Of a stretch of DNA of 64,000 nt, positions 53,160-63,115 are shown piece after piece (the stretch's first letter is position 1; each line of letters starts with the position of its first letter). Where the stretch lies: contig JAKLJL010000001.1 in assembly GCA_023151185.1 (NCBI GenBank), forward strand, positions 186,001-250,000. Direction: 5' to 3'. The DNA is from Bacteroidota bacterium. Lineage in GTDB: Bacteria > Bacteroidota > JABWAT01. The position numbers were made by a program, and so were the translations under genes. The notes under the pieces were generated by a model that had not been told where the DNA came from, ran no database searches, and was given only the letters and a program-made list of their open reading frames with translations.

Positions 53160-54239
53160 TCAGGGCATCCGGTAGGCAACCGAATTCACATTCATTCCGG
53201 CACCGACCGAAGCGAAGACTACATGATCACCGGAAGCAATATCCTGATCCGGGAAGAGTCCTTTCATGATCCGGTCAAGAACGACCGGAATGGTTGCAAC
53301 TGAATTATTTCCCATCCAGGAAATGGCCATCGGCATAAAGCCATCCGGGATGGTTTCATCGCCGTTCTGACTGAAAACCCGTTTCAGAATAGCTTCATTC
53401 ATTTTACCGTTAGCCTGGTGCATCAGGGCCTTTTTGAATTCCGACAGTTTAAGTCCGGCTTTGCTGAGACAGTCTGAGATGACGCCGGGAACTGTTGTAA
53501 CCGCATATTCGTACAATTTCCGCCCATCCATTTTCAGAAAAAGATCACCCGGGCAATAGCCTGGCTTGTAGGAATCTCCCAGCCAGAGGTAAAAGGCCTC
53601 AGTTACCGTATCCGACCGCATGGCAGTTGAGAGAATTCCGACCGGAGTTTCACTTTCTCTGGCTTCCAGGATAACCGCACCGGCCCCGTCCGAGTAAATC
53701 ATGGTATCCCGGTCATGAGGATCAACGATCCGGGAAAGAGTTTCAGTGCCGATCACCAGAACCCGTTTGGCTTCGCCGGATTTGATGTAATAATTACCCT
53801 GAATGACTCCCTGAAGCCAGCCTGGGCAGCCGAAGGGCAGATCGTAGGCAACCGTTTTTGGATTCCGGATTCCCAGCTTATGTTTAACCCGGGCCGCCAG
53901 AGATGGAAGCATGTCGATCCGGGAAGACCCATAGCGGATGTCACCGAAATTATGCGCCACAATGATATAATCCAGATCTTCCTTATCAGTATCTGAAGAA
54001 GTCAGAGCCCGTTCGGCAGCAAAGGTTCCCAGGTCGGAAGCCATGTGATCCCGGTCAGCCCAGCGGCGTTCGGTAATGGTGGTAATTTTCTCAAATTTCC
54101 GGATTATTTCGTCGGCCGGACTGGCAATCGGAGTTCCATCGGGGTTGTAAAACGTATAATCCAGAAAATGGGAGTTGGGGATAACCTGATCGGGAATAAA
54201 AGATCCGGTTCCGGAAATGACAGACCAGAGAGAAGACAT
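53160..54239 (-). CDS. 3-oxoacyl-ACP synthase III family protein (FabH-like)
   Basis: A 359-residue thiolase-fold enzyme. Triad: Cys138 (LPFGCPGWLQG), His274 (LMHQANGKMNEA) and Asn311 (SWMGNNSVATIP). Length exceeds that of E. coli FabH (317) through an extended N-terminal half, as in related KAS III enzymes of Bacteroidota. It could start fatty-acid synthesis by joining acetyl-CoA and malonyl-ACP, or make a special ketone or acyl product; there are no fab genes around it to help. GAGG ribosome-binding site before the ATG, and own terminator, so a single-gene unit. Confidence 0.92.
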   Translation of the reverse strand: MSSLWSVISGTGSFIPDQVIPNSHFLDYTFYNPDGTPIASPADEIIRKFEKITTITERRWADRDHMASDLGTFAAERALTSSDTDKEDLDYIIVAHNFGDIRYGSSRIDMLPSLAARVKHKLGIRNPKTVAYDLPFGCPGWLQGVIQGNYYIKSGEAKRVLVIGTETLSRIVDPHDRDTMIYSDGAGAVILEARESETPVGILSTAMRSDTVTEAFYLWLGDSYKPGYCPGDLFLKMDGRKLYEYAVTTVPGVISDCLSKAGLKLSEFKKALMHQANGKMNEAILKRVFSQNGDETIPDGFMPMAISWMGNNSVATIPVVLDRIMKGLFPDQDIASGDHVVFASVGAGMNVNSVAYRMP

Positions 54240-54479
54240 AAATACCTCAATTTTGCAATTGCATCAGCAGAGAAAAGAAGAAAACTGAATTGAATTCTTC
54301 ACGGCAGTACGGCAAAACAGTTTAGTTATTGCCGGATTGCGTCGGTTTTTGATAAAAAACTTAATCTAATGTACAGAAGTTGCTTGTTATCCTCAAAATG
54401 AACTGCACTTTTTCGTTTATAAATTGGTTAGAGTTTTCGAATTGAAACCGAAATTTTTTAACTTGATACCCATCAACCC

Positions 54480-54511
54480 GTCAGGAAAACCGGCCGGTCT
54501 GGCTGCCTGAC
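54480..54511 (+). promoter_or_regulatory. Hairpin in the leader of purE
   Basis: GTCAGG and CCTGAC enclose a GC-rich 20-base loop, 20 bases before the purE ATG. No purine-riboswitch core is visible. The remaining 290-base divergent spacer is AT-rich without a promoter I can defend. Confidence 0.35.
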
Positions 54512-54531
54512 ACAACCGGAAATATATTTTT

Positions 54532-55014
54532 ATGACGCCACTTGTCGGAATTATCATGGGAAGCCGGTCAGACTGGGAAACCATGAAAGCTGCTGCAGAT
54601 TTGCTCGACTCTTTCGGGATTCCTTTCGAAACTGAAATTGTTTCTGCCCACCGGACGCCTGAAAAACTGGTTTCCTATGCAACTTCTGCAGAAACCCGGG
54701 GTCTTGAAGTGATTATCGCCGGAGCCGGGGGTGCAGCCCACCTTCCGGGAATGACTGCCTCCATGACCGTTCTTCCGGTTCTGGGAGTTCCGGTTCAGTC
54801 GAAGGCACTCAGCGGACTCGATTCACTGCTTTCCATCGTTCAAATGCCGGGAGGAATTCCGGTCGGAACGCTTGCAATCGGTGAAGCCGGAGCAAAAAAT
54901 GCCGCAATTCTGGCTGCATCAATTCTGGGGATCAAGTATCCTGAATACCGCCAGGCGGTTTCCCGTTTCAGAAAAAACCAAACCGACGCCGTTCTGAAAG
55001 ACCAAATAGAATGA
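54532..55014 (+). CDS. purE: N5-CAIR mutase
   Basis: A 160-residue class I Pur[16 protein letters not shown] at the N-terminus, the active-site histidine in SAHRTPEKL and [12 protein letters not shown] are typical. It turns N5-CAIR into CAIR, the substrate of PurC encoded at 7525. It overlaps purK by four bases (ATGA), and the pair carries out consecutive steps. No Shine-Dalgarno is evident in the AT-rich sequence before the ATG. Confidence 0.97.
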   Translation: MTPLVGIIMGSRSDWETMKAAADLLDSFGIPFETEIVSAHRTPEKLVSYATSAETRGLEVIIAGAGGAAHLPGMTASMTVLPVLGVPVQSKALSGLDSLLSIVQMPGGIPVGTLAIGEAGAKNAAILAASILGIKYPEYRQAVSRFRKNQTDAVLKDQIE

Positions 55015-56147
55015 TCAAACCCGGAAAAATAATCGGTATCATCGGGAACGGCCAGCTTGGGCGGATGAGTGCCATCGAAGCAAAAAAAATGGGATATCAG
55101 GTGTATGTTTACGGCCCCGGAACGGAAACGCCGGCCGGTCAGGTTTCTGATATCGAAGTTGACGGGCACTATGATGATATTAATAAACTGACGCTGTTTG
55201 CACAGGGATGTGATGTGCTGACGTTTGAATTTGAAAATATTCCGGCCATTTCTCTCGAAGCCATCCGGGCGGTGACCCCCATCCATCCCGATCCGTCTGT
55301 GCTTGAAATTTCCCAGAACCGCCTGGGAGAAAAAAACTGGTTCGAGGCCAACGGATTCCCGACCACGCCGTTTGAAGAAGTCCGTTCGGCAGAGGAAGTC
55401 GGATCAACAGTAAAAAAATGGAACACGCGCGCCGTTATTAAAACCCTTACCCTGGGGTATGACGGAAAAGGGCAGACCAAGGTTGACCCGGGTTCAGATT
55501 TTGCTGCTGCCTGGAAATCGGCTGGTGTCCAAACGGCCATTCTGGAAAAATGGGTGGATTTTGATCATGAGATTTCGGTTATCGTGGCCCGCAATGAATC
55601 GGGTGAAGTGGTGACCTATCCTGTCTTTGAAAACATCCACCGGAATCATATTCTGGATACAACGATTTTCCCGGCCAGGCTTGAGAAACCGGTGAAACGT
55701 CAGGCACGGGAACTGGCAAAATCGATGGCAGAAAAAATGAACCTGATCGGGCTCCTGACCATTGAGTTGTTTGTCACCTCAGACGGACGCCTTCTGGTAA
55801 ATGAAATTGCTCCCAGACCCCACAACTCGGGTCATGTGACCTTTGATGTCTGCCCGGTCAGCCAGTTTCAGCAGCACATCCGGGCAATCTGCAACCTGCC
55901 TTTGGGAAACACAGAACCTCTTACGCCTGGTGTGATGATCAATATTCTGGGAGATTCCTGGACGGATGGGGAACCCAACTGGAAACATCTGCTGTCCATG
56001 GATTTTGTTAACCTGCATCTGTACGGAAAACTGGATCCGAAACCAGGTCGAAAAATGGGACACGTTGTCAAATCGTTCAACGGAACTGATTTCTCGGATG
56101 TGGACCGCATCCGGCGGATTCTGAAAATTCCCCACCTTGACCTGTAA
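55011..56147 (+). CDS. purK: N5-carboxyaminoimidazole ribonucleotide synthase
   Basis: A 378-residue ATP-grasp enzyme that makes N5-CAIR from AIR, ATP and bicarbonate. N-terminal [28 protein letters not shown], the ATP-grasp block [28 protein letters not shown] and [12 protein letters not shown] with metal-binding residues are all present. Coupled to purE upstream; uvrC starts three bases after the stop, giving a purE-purK-uvrC-transporter run of closely packed genes. Confidence 0.97.
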   Translation: MIKPGKIIGIIGNGQLGRMSAIEAKKMGYQVYVYGPGTETPAGQVSDIEVDGHYDDINKLTLFAQGCDVLTFEFENIPAISLEAIRAVTPIHPDPSVLEISQNRLGEKNWFEANGFPTTPFEEVRSAEEVGSTVKKWNTRAVIKTLTLGYDGKGQTKVDPGSDFAAAWKSAGVQTAILEKWVDFDHEISVIVARNESGEVVTYPVFENIHRNHILDTTIFPARLEKPVKRQARELAKSMAEKMNLIGLLTIELFVTSDGRLLVNEIAPRPHNSGHVTFDVCPVSQFQQHIRAICNLPLGNTEPLTPGVMINILGDSWTDGEPNWKHLLSMDFVNLHLYGKLDPKPGRKMGHVVKSFNGTDFSDVDRIRRILKIPHLDL

Positions 56148-56150
56148 CCC

Positions 56151-58001
56151 ATGACCGGACCACTGAAACCTACTCTGGCAGAAAAACTGGAAAACATCCC
56201 CACCAGCCCGGGTGTATATAAGTATTTTGATGATGCAGGGAAGGTTATTTACATTGGGAAGGCTAAAAACCTGAAAAACCGGGTGAAAAGCTATTTTCAG
56301 CAAAACCGGCCAAGAGATGCCAAAACCATTTCACTGATCAGCAACATCGAAAACGTTGAGTTCATCCGGACGGACTCAGAGATGGAAGCCCTGATTCTGG
56401 AAAATAACCTGGTCAAGGAATTCAAGCCCCGGTACAACATCAACCTGAAGGACGACAAGACTTTTCCCTACATCGTCGTCACCAGAGAAGAATTTCCAAG
56501 GGTCTATACCACCCGCCGGATGATCAGGAACGGGAGTCTGTATTTCGGGCCCTACACGAATGTCGGGAATATGAAGCAGGCGCTGAAAATGATCAAGGAT
56601 CTGTTTATGGTCCGGTCGTGCCAGCTTCCGTTAACTGAAGGGTCTGTACGGCAGGGAAAGTGGAAAGTCTGCCTCGATTATCACATTAAAAAATGTCTCG
56701 GGCCCTGCGAAGGGCATCAGTCCCGTCCTGATTATAACACCATGATCCGGCAGGTCGTTGAACTGATCAACGGAAAAACAACTACTTTAAAGAAGATTGT
56801 CCGTGAAGAAATGGAAATGCGGTCAGAAAACCTGGATTTTGAAAACGCTGCCATTCTGAGGGACCGCCTGGCAGCTCTTGAGGTCTATGAAGGCCGCCAG
56901 AAAATTGTCAATGATGACTTTGGTGACCGGGATGTTTTTGGGTTTGCATTTGGCCAGGAAGAAGCCTCCTGTGCGGTTCTGCAGGTCAGGGAGGGGAAAA
57001 TGGTCGGAAGTCAGCATTTTTACCTCGAAAAATTCAGCCAGGATCTCATGGCCGATGAAATTGAGTCATTTCTGTATAAATACTATCAAAATAATGCCTT
57101 CATTCCGTCAGAAATTGTCCTGAAGGACCTTCCGGAAGCAAGTTTTGAAGGTCTGGAAACGGTTCTGAAACCGGTTGCCGGGAAAAAGGTTCAGGTTGTG
57201 CATCCTAAAATCGGCGATAAGCTGCGCCTGCTGGAGATGGCCGAAAAAAATGCCGGGCACCTCCTGTCTGATCTGCTGCTGCAAAAACAGAAAAAAGTGG
57301 AAGACTTTGTTCCCGGTTCTGTGAAAGCTCTTCAGCGGGATCTGAGGCTGCCCTCACTGCCCCGGCGGATCGAATGCTTCGACAACTCGAATATTCAGGG
57401 AACCGATCCGGTTTCGTCGATGGTCTGTTTTTTTGACGGGAAACCCCGGAAATCGGACTACCGGAAATTCAAAGTAAAAACCGTTGAAGGTCCCGATGAT
57501 TTTGCCACCATGATGGAAATAATGGAACGCCGGTATAACGGCAGCTTATCCGAAGAATTGCCCCTGCCTGATCTGATCGTGATTGACGGTGGAAAAGGGC
57601 AGTTATCTCATGCCGCCGACGTACTTAAACAAACGAAGGCTGCCGGAATTCCCGTGATCGGACTTGCAAAAAAGCTTGAGGAAGTTTTTTTTCCGGGGGA
57701 TAAGGATCCGTACAATCTGCCCAAAACTTCGTCGGGGCTGAAACTGCTTCAGCAGGCCCGGGATGAAGCTCACCGGTTTGCCATTACCTTTCACCGTGAA
57801 CTCAGAGACAAGCGGACTTTACAGACCGAATTGACTCAGATTCCGACCATTGGGCCCGGGAAGGCAAAAAAATTGCTGGTGGAACTCGGTTCGGTTGAAG
57901 GAGTCCGCCAGGCCAATCAGTCAACATTGTCCGGCCTGGTCGGCGAGAAATCGGCTTCAGAACTCATTCAGTGGTTTTCAAAACAAACGGTTACGGAATA
58001 A
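56151..58001 (+). CDS. uvrC: Excinuclease ABC subunit C
   Basis: A 616-residue nucleotide-excision-repair nuclease with all domains: GIY-YIG at the N-terminus (SPGVYKYFDDAGKVIYIGKA, in part) for the 3' cut, a Cys-rich block (SCQLPLT to CLGPCEGH) at about 160-185, the UVR motif (NLDFENAAILRDRLAALE) at about 224-241 that binds UvrB, the RNase H-like endonuclease core (RIECFDNSNIQGTDPVSSMV and VIDGGKGQL) for the 5' cut, and a helix-hairpin-helix C-terminus (IPTIGPGKAKKLL). Complete and normal in length. Confidence 0.98.
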   Translation: MTGPLKPTLAEKLENIPTSPGVYKYFDDAGKVIYIGKAKNLKNRVKSYFQQNRPRDAKTISLISNIENVEFIRTDSEMEALILENNLVKEFKPRYNINLKDDKTFPYIVVTREEFPRVYTTRRMIRNGSLYFGPYTNVGNMKQALKMIKDLFMVRSCQLPLTEGSVRQGKWKVCLDYHIKKCLGPCEGHQSRPDYNTMIRQVVELINGKTTTLKKIVREEMEMRSENLDFENAAILRDRLAALEVYEGRQKIVNDDFGDRDVFGFAFGQEEASCAVLQVREGKMVGSQHFYLEKFSQDLMADEIESFLYKYYQNNAFIPSEIVLKDLPEASFEGLETVLKPVAGKKVQVVHPKIGDKLRLLEMAEKNAGHLLSDLLLQKQKKVEDFVPGSVKALQRDLRLPSLPRRIECFDNSNIQGTDPVSSMVCFFDGKPRKSDYRKFKVKTVEGPDDFATMMEIMERRYNGSLSEELPLPDLIVIDGGKGQLSHAADVLKQTKAAGIPVIGLAKKLEEVFFPGDKDPYNLPKTSSGLKLLQQARDEAHRFAITFHRELRDKRTLQTELTQIPTIGPGKAKKLLVELGSVEGVRQANQSTLSGLVGEKSASELIQWFSKQTVTE

Positions 58002-58003
58002 GT

Positions 58004-58933
58004 ATGCCAAATGCACTTCAGGAATCTGCAAAAAGAAAGGCGACCTGGTTTGCCTTTGCAGGCAACAGTTTTCTTTTCGTTCTGAAACTTTCCCTTGGGC
58101 TGATATCAGGGTCAATTGCCGTTATTTCGGATGCAATTCATTCTTTACTGGATATTGTGGCTACGATCATCATTGCCATCGGGATCAAAGTCGGGCGGGA
58201 AAAGGCAGACGCCGAGCATCCGTTTGGTCATCACCGGGCTGAGCCGATTGCCGGACTGATTATTGCAGTCATCGCCGGAATTCTGGCGGTTGAGGTCGTA
58301 CAGGAAGCAGTGACTTCTCTGTTTAAGGGTGAACGGGAAATCCTGGGAACAATTGCCATGCTGGCCTTAGCCCTGACGATTCTGACCAAAGTTATCATGG
58401 CCTGGTACCTCAGGCGTCTGTCAAAAAAGGTCCATTCTTCCTCTGTACGTGCACTGGCAATTGATTCAAGAAATGATGTTCTGGCCACATCGGTTGCACT
58501 CGCCGGGGTATTTGGGGCAGAACTCGGGTTTTCATCGGCAGATGCTCTTGCAGGGATCGTTGTTGCTGTTTTCATTTTTAAAGGCGGCTGGGAAATAGGA
58601 CTTGAAAATATTGACTACCTGATGGGAAAAACCGCAGATGAGGAAGTTCTCAGAAAAATCAGGTTTGCAGCACTTTCTGTAAAAGGGGTTCTGGCCCTGA
58701 ATACTCTGCGGTCTCATTATGTGGGCAATAAAATTCATGTTGAAATTCATATTGAGGTAGATCATCTCATGACAACCCGGGATTCCCATCAGATTTCGGA
58801 TGATGTTGAATCTGCCATTGAGTCTCTCGAAGATGTTTCCAAAGCCTTTGTTCACGTCGACCCGGTAAAAGTCCTTTCAGATGGTACCCGGGTCCCTTCC
58901 GGTTTCCACGAAAAACATCCTGAACTTGAATAA
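58004..58933 (+). CDS. Cation diffusion facilitator family transporter
   Basis: A 309-residue efflux protein with five to six membrane helices and a cytoplasmic metal-binding domain. The first metal-site segment is SDAIHSLLD, the loop HPFGHHRAE is characteristic, and the second segment has DSRNDVLAT (membrane site Asp residues). The C-terminal domain shows NKIHVEIHIEVDH. It exports divalent metal such as Zn2+, Fe2+ or Mn2+ in exchange for protons; which one cannot be told. The ATG lies two bases after uvrC; the frame is open further upstream inside uvrC but without family similarity. Confidence 0.94.
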   Translation: MPNALQESAKRKATWFAFAGNSFLFVLKLSLGLISGSIAVISDAIHSLLDIVATIIIAIGIKVGREKADAEHPFGHHRAEPIAGLIIAVIAGILAVEVVQEAVTSLFKGEREILGTIAMLALALTILTKVIMAWYLRRLSKKVHSSSVRALAIDSRNDVLATSVALAGVFGAELGFSSADALAGIVVAVFIFKGGWEIGLENIDYLMGKTADEEVLRKIRFAALSVKGVLALNTLRSHYVGNKIHVEIHIEVDHLMTTRDSHQISDDVESAIESLEDVSKAFVHVDPVKVLSDGTRVPSGFHEKHPELE

Positions 58934-59037
58934 GCCGGTAATCCGTTGGCTGGTTCCTTTCCGGTGGTCAGGATATCCTGCTCTGGGGGGAAAGTTTGTC
59001 TCCTGACCAGAAATAATAATAAAGTGTTAATACCGGT

Positions 59038-59066
59038 TTGTGTTTTGCGGTTATTATTGCTAAAAT
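59038..59066 (+). promoter_or_regulatory. Possible sigma-70 promoter of the PorV/PorQ-like gene
   Basis: TTGTGT, 17 bases, TAAAAT, ending 31 bases before the ATG at 59098. Confidence 0.45.
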
Positions 59067-59097
59067 GTCAGAAATGTTAAACTTTTCTGAGATAAAA

Positions 59098-60282
59098 ATG
59101 TATAAGTTGACTTGTTTCCTGGTGTGGATCCTGGTTTTTTTAAATGCCATTGGTCAGGACCGGATGAGCGGTCCCGCTAATTCCGCCTATTTGTTTTCCC
59201 TTCATGGATTTTCGGGGGCTTATCTGGATCACACCGGGTACAATCCTGTATTTTCGGAAGGGATGACCAATCCGGCATATTCAAATCCTGCAGCAGCAGC
59301 ATCCACCGGCAAGTTTCAAATCTGGACAAAATGGACCGGCAACTCAGAAATAAAGGATGCCTGGTTCGGGTTTGATTACCGTCAGAGAATTCCAGAAATA
59401 CCTTCTGGAATCGGAATCGCCTTTCCAGTTTGTGGATTGGTTGTTTCAGGCGGATTTTCCAGAGTTTTGAATACCAGCATTTTTGATGAAGGGATTCCGA
59501 GATCAATCCAGGGGAACCCGTCAGAAACCGGAGACAAGTTTGGTGTTTATATCAACGGAAGGCAGGATATTTATTCAGCATCCCTTTCCAAAAAATTTAA
59601 TTTCAGTAATTCGGACGGGACTTTTCTCGCAGTTGGTGTTTCAGTTAAATACAGCAAAGTCTCTGTTGAAACAACGGTTCTGGAAAATGTTGAATCGGGC
59701 AGGGATAATTCTGTTGCTGCGGGATTCGGAGCAATTTATTCTGGAATGGACCCAGACGGCAGAAGTTTTCGGGTTGGGCTTTCATTTGAACCCAGAGAAG
59801 TTCACAAGGGATCATTAACTGGCCATCCGGAATATTATTATGATCTTACCGGATCCGGTTTTTACCCGGCTGGCTTTAAAACCTATCTTCCTCACCGTTT
59901 TCATGGCGGCATTGAACTGAACTCCCAAAACGGAATCCGGAATTCTGTACAGGGGTCTCTGTTTTTAGGGGAAGGATCAGGTTTCATGAATACAAATCAA
60001 TATAGCCTGGCAGCCAGTACACAGGTTCCGGTTTTGGATTTTCTATCGGTTTCAGGGGGTGTTCTCTGGGATTCCTGGCGTTCAAATTCTGATATGGATG
60101 GAAACCCTGCAAAAAACTCGGACTTCAAATCAGTTTTCCTCACTGCCGGATTAAGTGCCAGGTTTTACGGGTTCTCGCTTTCTTTGGCCCTGGCAGATAA
60201 CCGGTTTTATTCAGGGGAACCGAGAAAACAAACTCTGATTACAGCCGGGATAAATTACGGATTTAACCTGGAGGATAAATAG
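59098..60282 (+). CDS. PorV/PorQ-like outer-membrane protein
   Basis: A 394-residue predicted outer-membrane barrel. Signal peptide at about 1-19 (LVFLNAIGQ), then MSGPANSAYLFSLHGFSGAYLDHTGYNPVF... and NPAYSNPAAAASTG, the conserved opening with the NPA motif of the PorV/PorQ/UPF0164 group, and alternating strands to a C-terminal GINYGFNLEDK. The start was set at MYKLTCFLV because it begins a proper signal peptide; the 20 open codons upstream do not. A broken second copy follows directly, so the gene was once duplicated in tandem. Confidence 0.8.
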   Translation: MYKLTCFLVWILVFLNAIGQDRMSGPANSAYLFSLHGFSGAYLDHTGYNPVFSEGMTNPAYSNPAAAASTGKFQIWTKWTGNSEIKDAWFGFDYRQRIPEIPSGIGIAFPVCGLVVSGGFSRVLNTSIFDEGIPRSIQGNPSETGDKFGVYINGRQDIYSASLSKKFNFSNSDGTFLAVGVSVKYSKVSVETTVLENVESGRDNSVAAGFGAIYSGMDPDGRSFRVGLSFEPREVHKGSLTGHPEYYYDLTGSGFYPAGFKTYLPHRFHGGIELNSQNGIRNSVQGSLFLGEGSGFMNTNQYSLAASTQVPVLDFLSVSGGVLWDSWRSNSDMDGNPAKNSDFKSVFLTAGLSARFYGFSLSLALADNRFYSGEPRKQTLITAGINYGFNLEDK

Positions 60283-60283
60283 A

Positions 60284-61477
60284 ATGAAAAGGCACATTTC
60301 TTTTTTTTCTAATCCTTTTATTATTTGGCAGAATAATAGCCCAGAACAGTGTTTGAACAGCTTACAATTTTTACCAGGAACCGGTTGGTTTTCAGATTCC
60401 TGCTCGGTACAGCCGGGGGTATAACCCCCTTTTTCCGGAAGGACCGGCCACTCTGGCAGATCAGAATCCGGCAGCACTTTCAGAATTTGACTCGGTACAG
60501 GCCGGGATTTCGTGGCGGGTGCTGACCGGCCTTCTTACCTGGGACCAAATTGGAAATTAAACCCAGGCCTGGCCTTTTATTCCAGTACCTGCAGGATTGG
60601 TTTTTCCCGGCAACTCATTTATCGTTGCTGCCGGGTATTCCCAGAAGTTTAATTTCAGGTTCTACACAGAACTGGAACAAAAACCAATGGAATACCCCGA
60701 GGGAACCGGTAACATTCTCAGGTGGGAGGAAGATTTTATCCACCATCAGGGTACACTTTCAGGTGCCTGGTTCAGCCGGAATATGTTTCTGCACGGTGAT
60801 CAGGTTTCAGCGGGGCTTCATCTTTCGTTTAATCAGCTTGCCTATTATTCGGAGATTGGCAAATTGGAGTTAGAGTCTTTCCCTGCCGGGTATTCGTGGG
60901 CTGCAGGAATTCAATACAGGGTCAGTTTTAATAACCAGTTCCGGGCAAGGACCGGACTTTTTTTATGAAAAAGGCTTCCGGCTGGACGGCACCGTGAACG
61001 TTAAGGGAAACAATGATCCAAATCCGGAAGCCTCTTCCGGTGCCTCTTCAAAGGTGGCTCCCGTTGTAGTCACTAATTGGCCTGGGATGGCCAGGTTCCC
61101 TGACAGACTTCATGGAGGATTTGAGCTGACTACCCGGAATCAGTATACGTTCTCTCTTCAGGCAACCTATATCCGGATGGATCAAACCTGGAAGGAGTAA
61201 AAAAACCAGCTCAATTTGGACGGGAATGCAGGAGTTCCGGTTACTGAAACCAGTTTCCTGACAGCCGGATTTTAGTCAGATTCCCAACTGGATGACTTTT
61301 TGCCATTTTTTTAATTTTTATAATCTGAAACAGTCCGGTTATTGCTCAATTTTCCTGACGGCAGGCCTTAACTTTGCATATCAGGCTTTTCTGGTCGATC
61401 TGGCTTTTGCTGACAACCACTTTTCATCAGGAAAAATCCGAACCCAGACCCAGTTCAAAGCCGGAATCAGCTACTAA
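60284..61477 (+). pseudogene. Decayed tandem copy of the preceding PorV/PorQ-like gene
   Basis: Starting one base after the upstream stop, pieces in different frames line up in order with the intact neighbour: GYNPLFPEGPATLADQNPAA at 60415-60480 against GYNPVFSEGMTNPAYSNPAA; IVAAGYSQKFNFRFYTELEQ; FPDRLHGGFELTTRNQYTFS against LPHRFHGGIELNSQNGIRNS; and at the end SIFLTAGLNFAYQ and DLAFADNHFSSGKIRTQTQF against SVFLTAGLSARFY and SLALADNRFYSGEPRKQTLI. Several frameshifts and stops (for example TAA near 60558, TGA near 60966, TAA at 61198) separate them. Many independent lesions argue for real decay rather than sequencing error. Confidence 0.85.
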
Positions 61478-61499
61478 TTTAAATTTTTCCGGTACACTC

Positions 61500-62555
61500 A
61501 TGTCATCCCTACTTCCTCAGATCCCGATTGATCTTCGTTCTGATACTGTAACCCGTCCGTCCAAAGAAATGCTGGAAGCAATGAAACAGGCACCGGTTGG
61601 TGATGATGTTTACGGCGAGGATCCGTCGGTGAACAGTCTTCAGAAATTCAGTGCCGAACTTTTCGGTAAGGAAGCCGGTTTATTTGTTCCTTCAGGTACC
61701 ATGGGGAATCAGCTTTGCCTCAGAGCCCATACTGAACCCGGCGATGAAGTTATCTGTGACTATAAGGCCCATATTTTCAATTATGAGTCGGGTGCTGCCG
61801 GGAATTTAAGCCAGGTTCAGTTGCATCCGCTTCATGGAAAGCATGGGATTCTTGAGGTTGACCAGATCCGGGAAGCCATCCGGGAAAAAGCCTACTGGAA
61901 TCCCTGGACGAAATTAATTGCCCTTGAAAATACCGGCAATAAGGCAGGCGGAACCGTATATCCGCTCGAAAGAATCCGGGCCATCCATGAATTTGCCCGG
62001 GAAAAGGGGCTTCTGCTGCATCTGGATGGTGCCAGACTTTGGAATGCCCACATTGAATCAGGGATTCCACTGAAGGAATATGCCCGGTATTTTGATAGCC
62101 TTTCAGTCTGTTTTTCAAAAGGACTTGGGGCGCCGGTCGGTTCAATGGTTCTGGGGACTGAGTCCTTTATCAGGAAAGTTCACCGGTTCCGGAAGATGTG
62201 GGGTGGTGGGATGCGTCAGGCAGGAAGTCTTGCTGCTGCGTGCCGGTTTGCAGTTACCCATCATCTCGAAGGAATCAGACAGGATCATATCCACCTGGGG
62301 ATTCTTGCCGAGGCTTTTTCAAAAATTCCGGGTGTTTCAATAGACTGGGAAACTGTCAGAACCAATATTCTGATCGCTGATGTCTCAGGAACAGGAAAAA
62401 CCGCTGCTGAGTGGTCGGCTCTTCTCAAAGAGGAAAATATTCTGGTTTCCCCATTTTCTGCCACTACCATCCGGATGGTGACACACCGGGATGTCACCCC
62501 AGGAATGATCGATACTGCTGTCACGGTATTTGAAAGCTTTTCCCAACCAAAATAA
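61500..62555 (+). CDS. ltaE: Low-specificity threonine aldolase
   Basis: A 351-residue PLP enzyme of fold type I that splits threonine or allo-threonine into glycine and acetaldehyde. The N-terminal PIDLRSDTVTRPSKEMLEAM, GDDVYGEDPSVNSL, FVPSGTMGNQL and LHLDGARLWNA are family blocks; the PLP lysine is Lys207 in CFSKGLGAPVGS. The start was set at the ATG giving MSSLLPQIPIDLRSD; the open frame continues upstream through the end of the pseudogene. No clear Shine-Dalgarno. RidA follows 15 bases later. Confidence 0.94.
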   Translation: MSSLLPQIPIDLRSDTVTRPSKEMLEAMKQAPVGDDVYGEDPSVNSLQKFSAELFGKEAGLFVPSGTMGNQLCLRAHTEPGDEVICDYKAHIFNYESGAAGNLSQVQLHPLHGKHGILEVDQIREAIREKAYWNPWTKLIALENTGNKAGGTVYPLERIRAIHEFAREKGLLLHLDGARLWNAHIESGIPLKEYARYFDSLSVCFSKGLGAPVGSMVLGTESFIRKVHRFRKMWGGGMRQAGSLAAACRFAVTHHLEGIRQDHIHLGILAEAFSKIPGVSIDWETVRTNILIADVSGTGKTAAEWSALLKEENILVSPFSATTIRMVTHRDVTPGMIDTAVTVFESFSQPK

Positions 62556-62570
62556 GAAAAAGGACTGAAA

Positions 62571-63029
62571 ATGACGCCTGAATCCAAACTTACTTCTTTG
62601 GGGATCACTCTTCCTCAACCTACGGCTCCCCTGGCCAATTACGTTCCGGTGAAACGTTCCGGAACAACACTTTACGTTTCAGGACAGTTACCGCTGGCCG
62701 ATGGGAAATTGCTGGCGGAAGGAAAAACCGGTGCTGAGGTTTCTCCGGAACTTGCTGCAACCTGTGCCCGGCAGTGTATCATTAATGCACTTGCGGCCAT
62801 CCGTGGTGAGATCGGAACTCTTGACCGGATCTTTCAGATTGTAAAACTAACCGGTTTTGTGGCTTCTGCCCCCGGGTTTACCGGTCAGCCTGCGGTGGTT
62901 AATGGTGCCAGTGATTTCCTGGTCGAAGTCTTTGGAGATGCCGGGCGGCATGCCAGATCTGCAGTTGGCGTTTCGGAGTTGCCCAGAAACGCACCGGTCG
63001 AAATTGAACTGATTGCCGAACTGAAGTAA
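62571..63029 (+). CDS. RidA family protein (YjgF/YER057c/UK114), long form
   Basis: A 152-residue protein, longer than RidA proper (about 128). Blocks: LYVSGQLPLADGKL, ARQCIINALAAIRGEIGTLDRI and HARSAVGVSELPRNAPVEIELIAEL, with the conserved Arg of the RidA pocket in HARSAVGV. RidA removes reactive enamines and imines formed by PLP enzymes such as threonine dehydratase, so its position behind a PLP-dependent threonine aldolase makes sense. AAGGA ribosome-binding site before the ATG. This longer type may have a different substrate. Confidence 0.92.
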   Translation: MTPESKLTSLGITLPQPTAPLANYVPVKRSGTTLYVSGQLPLADGKLLAEGKTGAEVSPELAATCARQCIINALAAIRGEIGTLDRIFQIVKLTGFVASAPGFTGQPAVVNGASDFLVEVFGDAGRHARSAVGVSELPRNAPVEIELIAELK

Positions 63030-63060
63030 CTGGTCGGATTCACCCTTCCAAACTTTGATT

Positions 63061-63089
63061 TTTACTCAGATTTATTCTAATTTTATAGT
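63061..63089 (+). promoter_or_regulatory. Probable sigma-70 promoter of tRNA-Thr (and atpD)
   Basis: TTTACT, 17 bases, TATAGT; the expected start is about 20 bases before the tRNA. Confidence 0.55.
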
Positions 63090-63115
63090 CTCTTTAAAAA
63101 TCGCTTTCTCATTTT

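Noticed and set aside
54240-54531. Purine riboswitch in front of purE
   Set aside because: No conserved junction sequences or paired P1-P3 architecture could be found, only one simple hairpin.
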